Assembly (NCBI GenBank): GCA_021613335.1 | Contig: JAJTWR010000231.1 | Location: 4,410,001-4,474,000 of the forward strand | Length of the DNA stretch: 64,000 nucleotides | Reading direction: 5' to 3' | DNA from: Whitmania pigra | Lineage: Eukaryota; Annelida; Clitellata; Hirudinida; Haemopidae | In this document: in pieces, positions 12,501 through 22,994 of the stretch | How positions within the stretch are numbered: position 1 is the stretch's first letter | How the letters are laid out: every line of letters begins with the position of its first letter | Notes under the pieces: model-generated | The model's database searches: none | What the model saw: only the letters and a program-made list of their open reading frames with translations | Told to the model about the DNA's origin: nothing | Translations under genes and position numbers: made by a program

Positions 12501-14148
12501 GGTGGCTGTAGATTTCTTGAATCGCTGGTTTTTGGTTCGAATTTTGCTGTCTTGGGCCACAAATCACATTGTTCTTTCAAATCCTCATGAATCTATAAGT
12601 CGTTTGGCCATTGCTCAAAAACTTCTCGATGTTTCAGGAAGTGGAGACCGCTTTCAAATGTCTCAAATTTTAAAAATCTTTGGTGATGCTTATCTGCTCT
12701 TGTCTTCCGGCATGGTTCTCAATTCCGAAGACATGGAAGAAAATACAAGCTTGAAATATTTAGAAAAAAGCGAATATTGTTATTCAAAAGCTCTTGAAAG
12801 ATTTGCGAATGATAAAGTGAACAAAGACAAACTCTTAGACAAGATCAATTTTTTCAAGGCACACAAGAAGTACAGTCTAGATAAGAATCTGGATAAGCTT
12901 GAATCTCGGCCACTTCAGATTACTTGGATTGAAAACGACGATGAAAAGGGTGATAGTCCTAAGTCGGAAGCGCGAGACAAGTTTGATTTCATTTTAATTC
13001 TGCTTGAGATGGCAAACGATCACGTGATGAATTACAACTTGGATCAATCACTCGCTTGCTTCGTCGAATGCTCGAGAGAATTAGAAAAGTCCTGGGCAGC
13101 AGAAGCAGAGGAAAATGAAGGATTTTTGTTGGCTTCCGTGTACTTCCGCTTGGGACGTCTGCTTCACGTAAAATATTTGATGTCGTGTGATCAACCAGAC
13201 GAGCTCCAGTGTTATTCTGACGCTTCGATTCGTGTTTTCGACATTGCCGACGACGTCACAAGAAAATTGATTTCTTCCGAGAGTGAGCGACTTCATCTTG
13301 ATATTTTGGTAGCCAAGTCTTGCCTTCTTTATGATTTGGACAAGAAATATGAAGCCATCCAGACATTTTTGCCAGTTTTATTGAAATGTAATGACGAAGA
13401 AATCATCTTCTCAGGCCAGGAAATGTTTGCCTTGCCTAAACAGCTTCGTTCAATTTTTGTTGGCAATTATTTCGATTCCTCGCTCACAATTAAAAGACGA
13501 TATTTGCTTGGATTACTGGCCACGTCCTGCTTCAGGGAATTGGGACTGATGGACTTTGCCACCGAGTCAATCTGCTCCATGATAAGAGATTTTAATCCAG
13601 GGTCTGGAATTTTTTTGGATCACGTATCTATTGCATTTTCATTCATGAATTTAGGATTTTACGATGATGCCTATCGAGTATTTTCTTATTTATCAAAGAT
13701 TTGTAATCAAAGAGGTCGGAAATATTTGAGCTGTTGTGCATATGTTTGCCTATTGCTCCACTTAAGGTTCATCGTTCAGAGGATTTTGTGGATTGTATTG
13801 GAAAAGACTTTCTTGAATTTGAAGAAAACATTTCGATTACTTACTTTCGGCGAATTTCTACAAAGAATGGCGAGATGTTCCAAAATGTGCTCCAATCTCT
13901 ATGTCCCGAAAATATCATTAAGATCCACTTCTCCTAAACTAAAGTGGATGAGCGGATCTTGTGGACAAGAAAATGCCAGAAGATCTCCAAATTCTGTTCC
14001 ATTCAAAATCGAAACTGGAGTAACTTCTCGAAAGGGGAAGGAAATTCCAACGAGAAGTATTTTCGCTCCATCCACAAATATTTCCACTTTAACATCCGAC
14101 CGTCAAAAGAGACCTCAACAAGCCACTCAGATTTTTAGTGTCATTTAG
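9571..14148 (+). CDS. Unrecognised large helical-repeat (TPR-like) protein, two exons
   Basis: Exon 1 is 9571-10476 and exon 2 is 10597-14148. They join in phase 0 with a GTATGA donor and TTATAG acceptor, giving about 1485 residues. ATG 9571 follows a possible acceptor (CGACAG), so an upstream non-coding exon is possible. I do not recognise the family. The protein is charged. Residues ~20-60 and ~540-1080 are repeated amphipathic helices with TPR-like spacing (for example LWSEILTKMADCHLMCGNLD, near residue 775). It has acidic low-complexity tracts at 10840-10885 and 11876-11922 (Asp run). EDRF1, CFAP46 and CFAP54 were considered, but no signature supports any of them. The last ~140 codons (from 13740) look unlike the rest (basic, Ser/Thr-rich), while an alternative frame there has a more typical composition, so a late intron or frameshift is possible. 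Product is likely a scaffold; function unknown. Confidence 0.7.
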
Positions 14149-14893
14149 TTGAATTAAATTGATAAATTGGAATAAGGGGATTTCTCACTTTATGTGCTTA
14201 AGTGTGATTGACGGTACGTATATCTTCTTCATTTTGCTACTTTAGTGTTATTCAATAATTTTTAATTTTTGAACTCTTTTTATAAGAATATTTTTTCATG
14301 TACAATTTAAAATTATTTAATTTAATATTTTGTCCGTCTATTTCACTGTAATAAAATAAAATAATACCTTCGTAGCAGTGGTTGGTGCTTTCTGAAGGTT
14401 ATCAAATAAATGAAAGAATTGTGTGTTCTCTGTTTGGCCCAATAAATTTTGATTAAAAAAGTTTTTGCCATTATTTAATTTAATTGAAAATAAATAAACA
14501 TTTTATTCTGAATCTGTTTAAAAATTTTAAACAAGTGTTTCTGCTTCACACTTCCAAATCCATTAGTTTTTGCTAACATTTATTTCATTTTCCAAACTTA
14601 TTTAGGTATTTTTATTTTATTGATAATAAAATATTTTATTTATTTAATTATGTAATTATATTATATTATCATAAAAATATCATTAATTACAAATCTTTAA
14701 TAATCTGTTAATGATTTAATAGTTAGCTTTTATCAGATTATAACATTACGGATTTTTATTGCTTCACAACATTTTATTGTTTTATTGAGTCTTTATTGTT
14801 TAATCTGTTTGATTTTTCATGTTTCATTGTTCAGAGTTGAGTTTAAGAAAGTTCAATCTTTTTTAAAATGTTGTATCACTTATAATTATTTAA
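14149..14893. other. AT-rich downstream region, no gene
   Basis: Very AT-rich (polyT/TTTATT-rich) sequence after the TPR-like gene, probably its 3' UTR followed by non-coding DNA. Nothing else seen. Confidence 0.5.
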
Positions 14894-14895
14894 AA

Positions 14896-15328
14896 CTAGC
14901 TGTTTCCCCGGCTTTGCCCGGTAATAGATTTGCAAATGAATAAACTTCATAAAAATTAGTAAATAAATTACGAATGACAAACGGAATAAGATGGCTACCA
15001 AATTAGCACTAATATTAAATCGTAGATAGATAATAAAAATGTAAATTTTTAAATTATAAAACGGAAAATTTACAATAGTTTACTAAAAGCTTACGACCAT
15101 GAGCCTAAGCTCACCAGCTTTGAAAGGACGCGTACGCTTTTATGGGAATAAGCCCAGAAGAGGTTTTATTGGTAATAAAACGCAAAATAATTGATCGATT
15201 TTTTTTGCAAAGTAGACTAAACTGTCCCCATAGTCAACGTACTCAAGTGTCCATCAAATCGGTTCAGAATTATAGATTTTTATAAGAAATATACATACAG
15301 GGTCCTTGTTTTATATATAAAGATTAAA
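14896..15328. repeat. Dispersed repeat of the common invertebrate CTAGCTG...CCCGG type
   Basis: Begins with AACTAGCTGTTTCCCCGGC and ends in a TATATATAAAGAT tail, with the internal block CATCAAATCGGTTCAG shortly before the end. I have seen this general layout in short interspersed or 5'-truncated elements of many invertebrate genomes. The class (SINE or truncated non-LTR element) cannot be settled here, and the boundaries are by eye. Confidence 0.5.
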
Positions 15329-15672
15329 AAATGAAGTAATTATAAAAATAATTAATTCGATTAATAATATTTCATTGTCTCGAAATGAGAAAATCAATGA
15401 TAACGTAATAATGATCTAACAATGACGCAATAAATCTTGGGAAAGAACTCGTAAAATAAATTAAACTCTAAATCTTAATTAATCCGCAAATTCCAATTTA
15501 TAGATTGTTTTAGGAGGGATGATTGATTCATCATCATCACCACTACTATAATAACAATCATTACAATAAGTCGTCGTTAGCATCATCTTGGGTATTATCA
15601 TCATCTATAATCTCAAATTTTACAGTAGTTTTATTATTTGCTGTTGATGCAGAACAAACAACAAACCTACTA

Positions 15673-16685
15673 CAGTCGAACCAGGTTATGTCGCCGACCT
15701 AGGGGTTTGCAAAAAAGCGTTGATGATCGAGATAACCGAAAATCAATGTGGCGACTGTATATTAACATGTGCTTGCAATTTCTTTACGTACATAATGAGC
15801 GTTAATAAATAAGAATGTACATGCACATGTTCCGACTCTAATAGTTATCCAAAATTTGAGTGTTGAGCCATGAATCCACTTGCTCCTGTTGAACTGCAGC
15901 GCTCTCTCCACAAATTGCTTTGAAGACAATTTTGAGCCTTTTTTTTTTGAAACGATCCAGCCACCCCTGACTTGCTTTAAAGTCAGGACGTCCTAGCTTG
16001 GCAGCAAAGGATGTCCGCCTTCTTCATCAGGAAGGGACCATTGACGGGAAGTTTTGTTGCTCTCGAATTTGTGAACCATTGAAGCACTGCATCGTCGGCA
16101 TCTTTGTGCTCAGCCATTCTAAGTTTTTTCAATGTTGAATAAAAGACATACTTCTCGTACATTTCTTTGATTTATCACCTATCCCGAAATGGTGTTTGCT
16201 GGAATGACATGCTGACGACAAAGGTCTGTCGGTTTTGTTCCTTGTTCTAGCTACAGTATGATTTCATACTTTTTATAAATTTACTGATTGTCCAGTTTTC
16301 TCTTAACACCTATAGACATTTTTTAAACTAAAAAAATAAACATAATAGCTATAGCGTGTTACTCCTCAGACAAAATTAGCAAAAGTGAGTTGGGTTCGGT
16401 GACATAAATGAGTCGACATAATCCATGAGAAAGTGCTACAACAACGTGGGAATTTGGCAATTCCACTTCAAAGTCGGCGATTAGTCAAGGGGGTCTAGAT
16501 AACTAATGTAAAGTGGCGAGTTTGATTCTCTTTTGCGCTCGAGAGATTAGGTTTCGGCGACATAAAAACATCGACATAGACGATGAGAAAATGAGACAAA
16601 GAGGGAATTTGGCGGTTCCACTCCAAAAACGTCGACTTAATAGCGTTGGCAAGTTAAACGAGGTCGAGATAAGTGGGTTCCACTG
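15673..16685 (-). mobile_element. Decayed pogo/Tigger-type DNA transposon
   Basis: Terminal inverted repeats are visible: CAGTCGAACC at 15673 and GGGTTCCACTG ending at 16685 (its reverse complement is CAGTGGAACCC). A TA precedes the left end; the right TA is lost. The minus strand from 16117 encodes a broken stretch (QWFTNSRATKLPVNGPFLM) typical of the CENP-B-like DNA-binding domain of pogo/Tigger transposases. It carries stops soon after, and the DDE domain is missing. The right subterminal region contains a tandem near-duplication (about 16388-16500 and 16548-16665), including the pattern GACATAAA..TCGACATA and GGGAATTTGGC..TTCCACT. Confidence 0.72.
15870..16117 (-). pseudogene. pogo/Tigger transposase remnant (CENPB-type HTH only)
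   Basis: Starts at the ATG complement 16117-16115 and reads through a helix-turn-helix region before frameshifts and stops. It has only the N-terminal part and no catalytic domain, so it is inactive. It lies inside the element whose inverted repeats are at 15673 and 16685. Confidence 0.6.
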
Positions 16686-16691
16686 TGTATA

Positions 16692-16840
16692 GTAATATCT
16701 AACATATATAATATCTTTCAGACGATAATAATTAATGAAAAAACCAAATTTAAATTCCATAGTTTCTGAAACTTCACATTTCGAGAAGATTAGTCCTAAA
16801 TTAAAAGCTATTAATAAAACTTGACCGCATCTGACAACGC
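16692..16840. repeat. ~150 bp repeat R, copy 1
   Basis: Begins GTAATATCTAACATATATAA and ends TCTGACAACGC. A second, clearly homologous copy lies at 16996-17145 in the same orientation. The two copies flank an 18S rRNA-derived fragment. No coding potential. Confidence 0.8.
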
Positions 16841-16849
16841 AAGGACGTT

Positions 16850-16992
16850 TCGGCTGACTATTAGCAGGCTAGAGTCTTGTTCGTTATCGGAATTAACCAG
16901 ACAAATCGCTCCACCAACTAAGAACGGCCATGCACCACCACCCACCGAATTAAGAAAGAGCTATCAATCTGTCAATCCTTCCGGTGTCCGGA
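16850..16992 (-). pseudogene. 18S rRNA-derived fragment (~140 bp)
   Basis: On the minus strand the stretch reads as a conserved 18S rRNA segment from the 3' part of the molecule. It includes the near-universal blocks GGATTGACAGATTGATAGCT, GGTGGTGGTGCATGGCCGTT and GGTTAATTCCGATAACGA, in order and with correct spacing. Both ends diverge quickly from rRNA. It is far too short to be a functional rRNA gene and sits between two copies of an unrelated ~150 bp repeat. It could be a transposed rDNA fragment or part of a composite repeat family. Confidence 0.92.
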
Positions 16993-16995
16993 TGA

Positions 16996-17145
16996 GTAAT
17001 ATCTAAAAGATATAATGTCTATCAGACTCTAATAATAAAGGAAAAAAACAAAATTTAAATCCCATAGTTTATGAAACTTCACATTTCTAGAAGCGTAGTC
17101 TCAAATTAAAACCTTTTAATAAAACTTGACAGCATCTTACAACGC
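16996..17145. repeat. ~150 bp repeat R, copy 2
   Basis: Homologous to 16692-16840 along its full length (for example GTAATATCTA at the start, CATAGTTTATGAAACTTCAC inside, ACAACGCC at the end), with scattered substitutions. Same orientation. Confidence 0.8.
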
Positions 17146-18076
17146 CACCACCAGACTAATCTGAAAAATAATCAGTTGTTCACTTATTTGCCTCCTTCTT
17201 GGGTCTAAAGTTATTCTTACTACCATCCTTTCCATTAAATTCTCTATCGCTGAACTTAACAATGAACAATTTGATCATCCTATTTCCAGACAAACCCTTT
17301 TCTGTGACACTGTTGTTGTGCTCAATGAATTAAAATTTGCTTCCTTATTGTTTTTGGCTCGCCTTCGATTTTCGACGGAAAGTCATTTTAAATTTACGAC
17401 TTCGTTTCGGTTTCTAAAACAAAAAATCATTTCGGGTTGGTCTCTAATGACAACGTTCGTATCTAAAACGTCATCTTCGCAATCCAGCCCGCACAACCGG
17501 GGAGCACCCTCGGGTAAAGGCGCTGAGTAAACAGTGGATCGATTATAAATTGTTTTAACATCCTTCTGATAATATAATCAAACAATGAAAAGATCGGCTA
17601 TGTACAAACAAAACCATATTTTGATTTCTGATTTCTGTTACTACGGTTTTGTTGCTGGATCGAAGAATATCAATCGCATAAAATTAATTGCTTGGGTGAC
17701 CAGATATGAAGAATTTAATTGTTTGTAGGCATGTATAGTATGTTAATAAGTTTTCGTGAAATGACTACATTTGTGCCTCTGTCGATTATTGGATGCATGT
17801 GCTGCATGCAATGCCTAAATGCAAATATAAAAAACTAAATGTAAGCGCCTACTTTAAATGTAACTGGATTATTGAAAATTAGAAATGGGGAAATAGGATT
17901 AATAGCATGTAATAATTAAAAACTGTTTTTTTATTTCTAGTAATTTCATAGATAATATTTTCATTTAAAAGCAATCACGCGATCCACTAGCGGATCTTTC
18001 GCGACTCACTAGCATATTTGGTGCGCTAAGCGATAAATGAGATCAGTTCTTCGAAGTGGATTTCTTTAGAGGCCAC
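17146..18076. other. No gene recognised
   Basis: Mixed-composition non-coding sequence. A frame at 17318-17530 has no recognisable product. It may be older transposon debris. Confidence 0.4.
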
Positions 18077-18105
18077 CATATAAGAATATATGATTGTATA
18101 AGAAC
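18077..18105 (+). repeat. Left end of the 18-bp minisatellite, separated by a hAT insertion
   Basis: About one and a half units of the same 18-base repeat found at 19470-20189. Its last eight bases, ATAAGAAC, are the left target-site duplication of the hAT element. Confidence 0.85.
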
Positions 18106-19469
18106 CAGTGTTGTAAAAATTACCTCATTTCGGTAACTAGTTACAAGTAAAAGTAATACCTCAAAAAGCTACTTAAGTATAAGTAAGAGTATTGTCTCAA
18201 AAATTTACTCAAGTAAAAGTTAAAAGTTACAGCGTCTAAAAGTTACTTTTAAGTAAAAATTACAAGTAACTTTGATGCCGCCATTATTGTGATCATACAT
18301 CATTCCGTATTATTTAAAAGGAATTGTTTCTTTTATCGTTAAAACAATTATTGGTATTAACTGCTAGTACTAACAGTCATTAAGTAATAACATTTGAACT
18401 AATGCATTCTTTTGGTGTTTTTATTATTTATTACATTACAATCACAAATTTTTGTTAATGTTTAACATAACTATGTCCTCGAATAGTTTGTCACTCATTA
18501 TGGTCCTTCAGCTGTTCTTCATACTTGTCATACCAGCAGAGCTGAATAAACGTTCAACAGCTGCACTAGCTGGCAGAGGAGTGTTCAACTGGATTAATAA
18601 TTTCTTCAGGGTATCGCTTCCAGTAATAATGTTCATGTCATCTGATCGGTCTCGAAGATACAGCATCAGAATATCAGTTGACCTTGTTCAGTTGAAGAAA
18701 CTGTCTTCAATACTGTCAGCATCAGATGAACGAGAGCTCAAAGCTCGTCCATCTTTGCTGCATTAGAAGATGCTATTTTGGCTACCAGTTTCTCATCAAG
18801 CTTGACAATCGTTAGCAACAGATATACCATATTCCTTAACTTCTGTTGGATGCATGCGTTCCACGTGGTTCTTCAAGTTAGATGAAGAACCTTCATATGC
18901 TGAACATGTAGTTTTTGTTTCTGTTGGCAGAGTAGGCAACTTATATGATTTTCCTTTGATTGAAATCTGAACATTTTGTTCAAATACGGCCACGGACTAT
19001 CTTCACCCTTGTTCCTCTTATCTTCGCTAACGACACTAAAAATAGTTTCAAATGAATCCATACTACGATATATTAAATCTTATATTATTATATGTATATA
19101 ATATTATATATTAAAAAAGCTTCGGTATGACTAATCAACAATTTCCGATTTAAAACAAAAACGACCGGCGATAACCACAATAACAAATGAGCGATGATCG
19201 GGAAGGGAAAGGTTCTCGAACGAACCAAAGAATAACAATCTAGAATTTCAATTTGTTTTAAATAAATTAAACTAATTTAAAATGTTATTTATGTTACTTT
19301 GTAACGTCTTGCGCCAAAAAGGTAACGAATTAAAAGTATGACCAAAAATAGTAATTTGTTACGAGTAAGAGTACAAAAATTTTTTTGTAATTGTTACAAG
19401 TAAAAATTACCAAAAAATGTAATTAATTACAGTAACGAATTACATGTAATTCGATACTGCACAACACTG
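18106..19469 (-). mobile_element. Non-autonomous hAT element, copy 1 (1364 bp, 8-bp TSD)
   Basis: Ends are CAGTGTTGT... and ...ACAACACTG. It is flanked by a perfect 8-bp duplication, ATAAGAAC, at 18098-18105 and 19470-19477. Subterminal regions are packed with GTTAC/AAGTAAAA motifs in both orientations, typical of transposase-binding arrays. The minus strand keeps the two ends of a hAT transposase, an N-terminal BED-type zinc finger and a C-terminal dimerisation domain, with the catalytic centre missing. It is nearly the same length as, and very similar to, copy 2 at 23011-24375, so the deletion predates their spread. Confidence 0.95.
18500..19060 (-). pseudogene. hAT transposase remnant: BED finger plus C-terminal dimerisation domain
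   Basis: From 19060 downward the BED-finger pattern appears (PWPYLNKMF, C..C, then LKNHVERMHP) split over two frames. From about 18730 to 18500 the hAT C-terminal signature follows (LPASAAVERLFSS in the sister copy). The central RNase H-like catalytic domain is deleted. Confidence 0.82.
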
Positions 19470-20189
19470 ATAAGAACATATGATTGTATAAGAACACATG
19501 ATTGTAGAAGAACATATGATTGTAGAAGAACATATGATTGTATAAGAACACATGATTGTATAAGGACATATGATTGTATAAGAACACATGATTGTATAAG
19601 AACACATGATTGCATAAGAACACATGATTGTATAAGAACACATGATTGTATAAGAACACATGATTGTAGAAGAACATATGATTGTATAAGAACACATGAT
19701 TGTATAAGAACATATGATTGTATAAGAACACATGATTGTAGAAGAACACATGATTGTATAAGAACACATGATTGTATAAGAACACATGATTGTAGAAGAA
19801 CATATGATTGTATAAGAACACATGATTGTATAAGAACACATGATTGTATAAGAACACATGATTGTATAAGAACATATGATTGTATAAGACACATGATTGT
19901 ATAAGAACACATGATTGTATAAGAACACATGATTGTAGAAGAACACATGATTGTATAAGAACCATGATTGTATAAGAACACATGATTGTAGAAGAACATA
20001 TGATTGTATAAGAACACATGATTGTATAAGAACACATGATTGTATAAGAACACATGATTGTATAAGAACATATGATTGTATAAGAACACATGATTGTATA
20101 AGAACATATGATTGTATAAGAACACATGATTGTAGAAGAACACATGATTGTATAAGAACACATGATTGCATAAGAATTTATGATTGTGT
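19470..20189 (+). repeat. 18-bp minisatellite, ~40 units
   Basis: Tandem units of the form TAAGAACACATGATTGTA with two common variant sites (ACACATG/ACATATG and TATAAG/TAGAAG) and rare slips. Because 18 is a multiple of three, several frames on both strands are open throughout (SYTIMC, FLYNHV and VLIQSC types); these are artefacts. No unique spacers separate the units, so it is not a CRISPR array. The array was continuous with 18077-18105 before the hAT insertion. Confidence 0.97.
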
Positions 20190-21698
20190 GCACTACCTCA
20201 CTTTCGTGAAACTCGTTGTCATGACAGCTCAATGAAACTATACTCGTCATTGGTGAGAACATTTTCGTGCTCTTTGTGGATCTCATGGATTGGTATAAAA
20301 TATAAAATATAAACGCATAATATTTATAAACAATAATTAATTTATCAATTACATAAATAATAATAATAACACTACAATGAATACGTTAGTTAAATAATTT
20401 TTTATTTATGATAGATATATTTACAAATACATAAAGATATACATATATATTATATTAAAATATAAATCAGAAAATTTCAATTAAATATTTACTTTTTAAT
20501 GACGACTTAAATTGTTATATAATCTTAATTAAATTACAATAACATAATGTCACTTAAATCAGATGAACTGAATTATTTTAAAAATAACTTTATTAACCTC
20601 GAAAAAAATCGAAATGTTGATGTCCCCAATCAATCCACAACTTTAATTTTAAGTTTTTGGACTTAAAATCTAAAAATGGAATTTACTGACTTGAAATGTA
20701 AACAATGGAAGCATTTTATTACTCTGATATCCTTATTAGTATTTATTTCATGTTGAATTCATCTTAGTTCCAAATAGCTAAAATGTTTAAAAATTAATGA
20801 ATAAATTTAATTAAACTGTGTATAACTATCTATGTAAACTAAGTTATGTATATATTTACGTATATATTTACATATATATATATGCCACTTCTGCAAAAGT
20901 AAAATTAATTGTGTATTATTATTATTCTTAATTTTTCTAGCAACAACTTATAATGGTTGATTGGCTATTTTAAAGCTAATTATTTTAGATATTTACGTTT
21001 ATTCGCACATAATATTAACTAAATAAATAAATATCCACTAAATATTGTTTAAGAATTTTTGTTTGCATATTTGTAGTATTTACTGATTTACCATAAGATA
21101 CATCTGGGCTTCCTTGACACTAATCTACAAATTTGATATAATAAAAATTATATCACAATTAAATCTTTTCTAAACTGCATAAAATATTACAAATGCTATT
21201 ATTATTTTTTTCTGCTTTTTCATCCAAACAAACGATTCAACACAATAACGGGTAAAAAAAACCACAACGAATATCTAAAAATCCCCTTCTGGACCTGAGA
21301 GAACCTCGGGACATAAAAAAAGCACAGCAAAGCACAACACCATGGACATTTATTAAGTCAGTCCGTACAATAACAATAAATGTCATCGCTACGATCCAAC
21401 ACTTCTTCTCCATCGTTTTGCGTTTTGCATGTTTGCGTTGTGATGTTTCCACGTTAGGTAAGAGTGCCAGAGAGAGTCGTTGTTGACAGATTCATTAATA
21501 TGCTTCTGGGAAAGCCGAGACCGCGCCAAGATGGCGATTTTGACGATATCACTCCTGTTTGAATCAATTTTTATTTGTACTTCAAAAATTACATAACATC
21601 CTAAAGGGAAAAACTCTCTACTCTCTTTGTCAGTACCTGGGAAAACCTGAAAGATTTGGTACAGGTACTCGAAGGCACCTCATCCACAATCACAATAA
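20190..21698. other. AT-rich non-coding region
   Basis: Mostly very AT-rich sequence with short TATA runs. The 21240-21560 part is GC-richer but has no recognised gene. A frame at 21559-21765 is cut by the Gypsy insertion at 21704 and has no known relative. Confidence 0.45.
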
Positions 21699-21703
21699 AT
21701 GTT

Positions 21704-22486
21704 TGTCATGGTTGAGTTTTGCAGACAACCAGATGTCTCTCCTAGATTCGCTATTAATAAGATGATTTATAGCTCGCGAGTACATTTCGTTAGATATTGA
21801 ATATTTATTTAAGCTAGCCAGGGATGGGCACTACTAAACTTTTTTAGTTAAACTTTAAATAAACTACCAACTAAAACATTTTAGTTAAACTATTAGTTAC
21901 AACAGTTTTAAAAAAGTTGTCAACCAAACTAAAAAATAATTGTTAAACTTTTTTCAACTATTTTCTAACTTTTTTCTGTCAAATTTCTGGCATACTTATT
22001 TCATCAAAATATCAGTGGAAAAAATGACTCAGTGTAACAAATTTTATTTTATATGAATTAAACCGCAATTAGAAACCAAAATTTATGACATGATAACATT
22101 TAGATTGAAATTTCTTTCTGATTTCAATCTTGATCGAAGAAAAATTAGCGTGTCCATGGATTCGTCAGTCAGTTTGCATCTACGAGCGGTCAACACCTGT
22201 GCAGCTGCACTGAACAGTCCTTCAACAACTGCAGTACTTGGATGTGTAAACCCTATTGGTTTGAAAAAATCAGTAAAGCTCAAATCTACGTTTGAAAGAA
22301 AATTAGAGCTGAGCGTAATGTTGCCACAGACCCACTTATTCAGACAAAATCGGCATCTTGCGCTGAAATTCTTACTATCTTGATGGCTTCTTTTAATTTA
22401 ACATCTATGAAGCAAGTTTTAATTATCAAACTATTCATTTTAATACTTATTGACCACTGTGTTAACGCCGAGTGGAGAAAGTGACA
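21704..22486 (+). repeat. 5' LTR, interrupted by a hAT remnant
   Basis: The first ~115 bases align with the start of the 3' LTR at 28767 with about a dozen mismatches by eye. Homology stops at AAGCTAGC (21811-21818), where a hAT end begins. The LTR end, with GAGTGGAGAAAGTGACA, resumes at about 22450 and finishes at 22486. Most of the central LTR is missing. Confidence 0.88.
21819..22445 (-). mobile_element. hAT element remnant inside the 5' LTR
   Basis: Left terminus CAGGGATGGGCAC starts at 21819, followed by repeated TTAGTTAAAC motifs. The minus strand (22283-22083) encodes the hAT dimerisation domain (STAVVEGLFSAAAQ, then SMDTLIFLRSR). A matching right terminus and an 8-bp duplication were not found, so the right end is probably deleted; the boundary at 22445 is approximate. 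The left terminus resembles that of the element at 26344. Confidence 0.75.
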
Positions 22487-22490
22487 TTTT

Positions 22491-22508
22491 TGGTGGCAGC
22501 GGTGGGAT
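22491..22508 (+). other. Primer-binding-site-like sequence of the LTR element
   Basis: TGGTGGCAGCGGTGGGAT begins four bases after the 5' LTR. The initial TGG is expected for annealing to a tRNA CCA end. The tRNA species was not identified. Confidence 0.6.
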
Positions 22509-22994
22509 CCGAAGGGTAGCCAGTTTGCTCAACAGGATCAATCGGGACTGGCGAAATCTGAAGAGAAGCCAAAGGACTCAACTGGAGAACGACAGGACCG
22601 TCATCAAGAATCGAGAGGCGGGACTGTGATATCGCCGGATCGTCATCAGGAGCAACTGCATCGACTGAAGATCATCAGGAGCGACTGCATCGACTGGGAT
22701 AGCATCATCATAATCCTCAGCAGGATCCAGGTCATCAACGGTGAGATATTTGTTGATGATAACTGGCAGCTAGGTATCAGAGTGCCCGAATTATTTTTTT
22801 GATAGGACTTGTTGGTAACAAGATAGAATATCTTAGTACTAGATGTTTCAAGAGAATTTTTAAATTTGGGGATCCGGAAGTTTAGAAAACCTACAGGAAC
22901 CGATAGTCCGGACGATACTATACTAAACGATTTGAATGCGACTTTCGATTCAACATGCCCGCATCATCAAAAGCAAACGCCTAGAGGTATTAAT

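Noticed and set aside
9571..14148. Assignment of the large helical-repeat protein to EDRF1 or a ciliary TPR protein (CFAP46/CFAP54)
   Set aside because: None of the signatures I associate with these families could be found; left as unrecognised.
16850..16992. Functional rRNA gene
   Set aside because: Only ~140 bp of 18S, bounded on both sides by unrelated repeats.
19470..20189. CRISPR array
   Set aside because: Units are 18 bp, directly contiguous with no unique spacers, in a eukaryotic genome.
19423..20286. Overlapping 240-290-codon frames with SYTIMC/FLYNHV repeats
   Set aside because: Artefact of an 18-bp minisatellite whose unit is a multiple of three; open in several frames on both strands.
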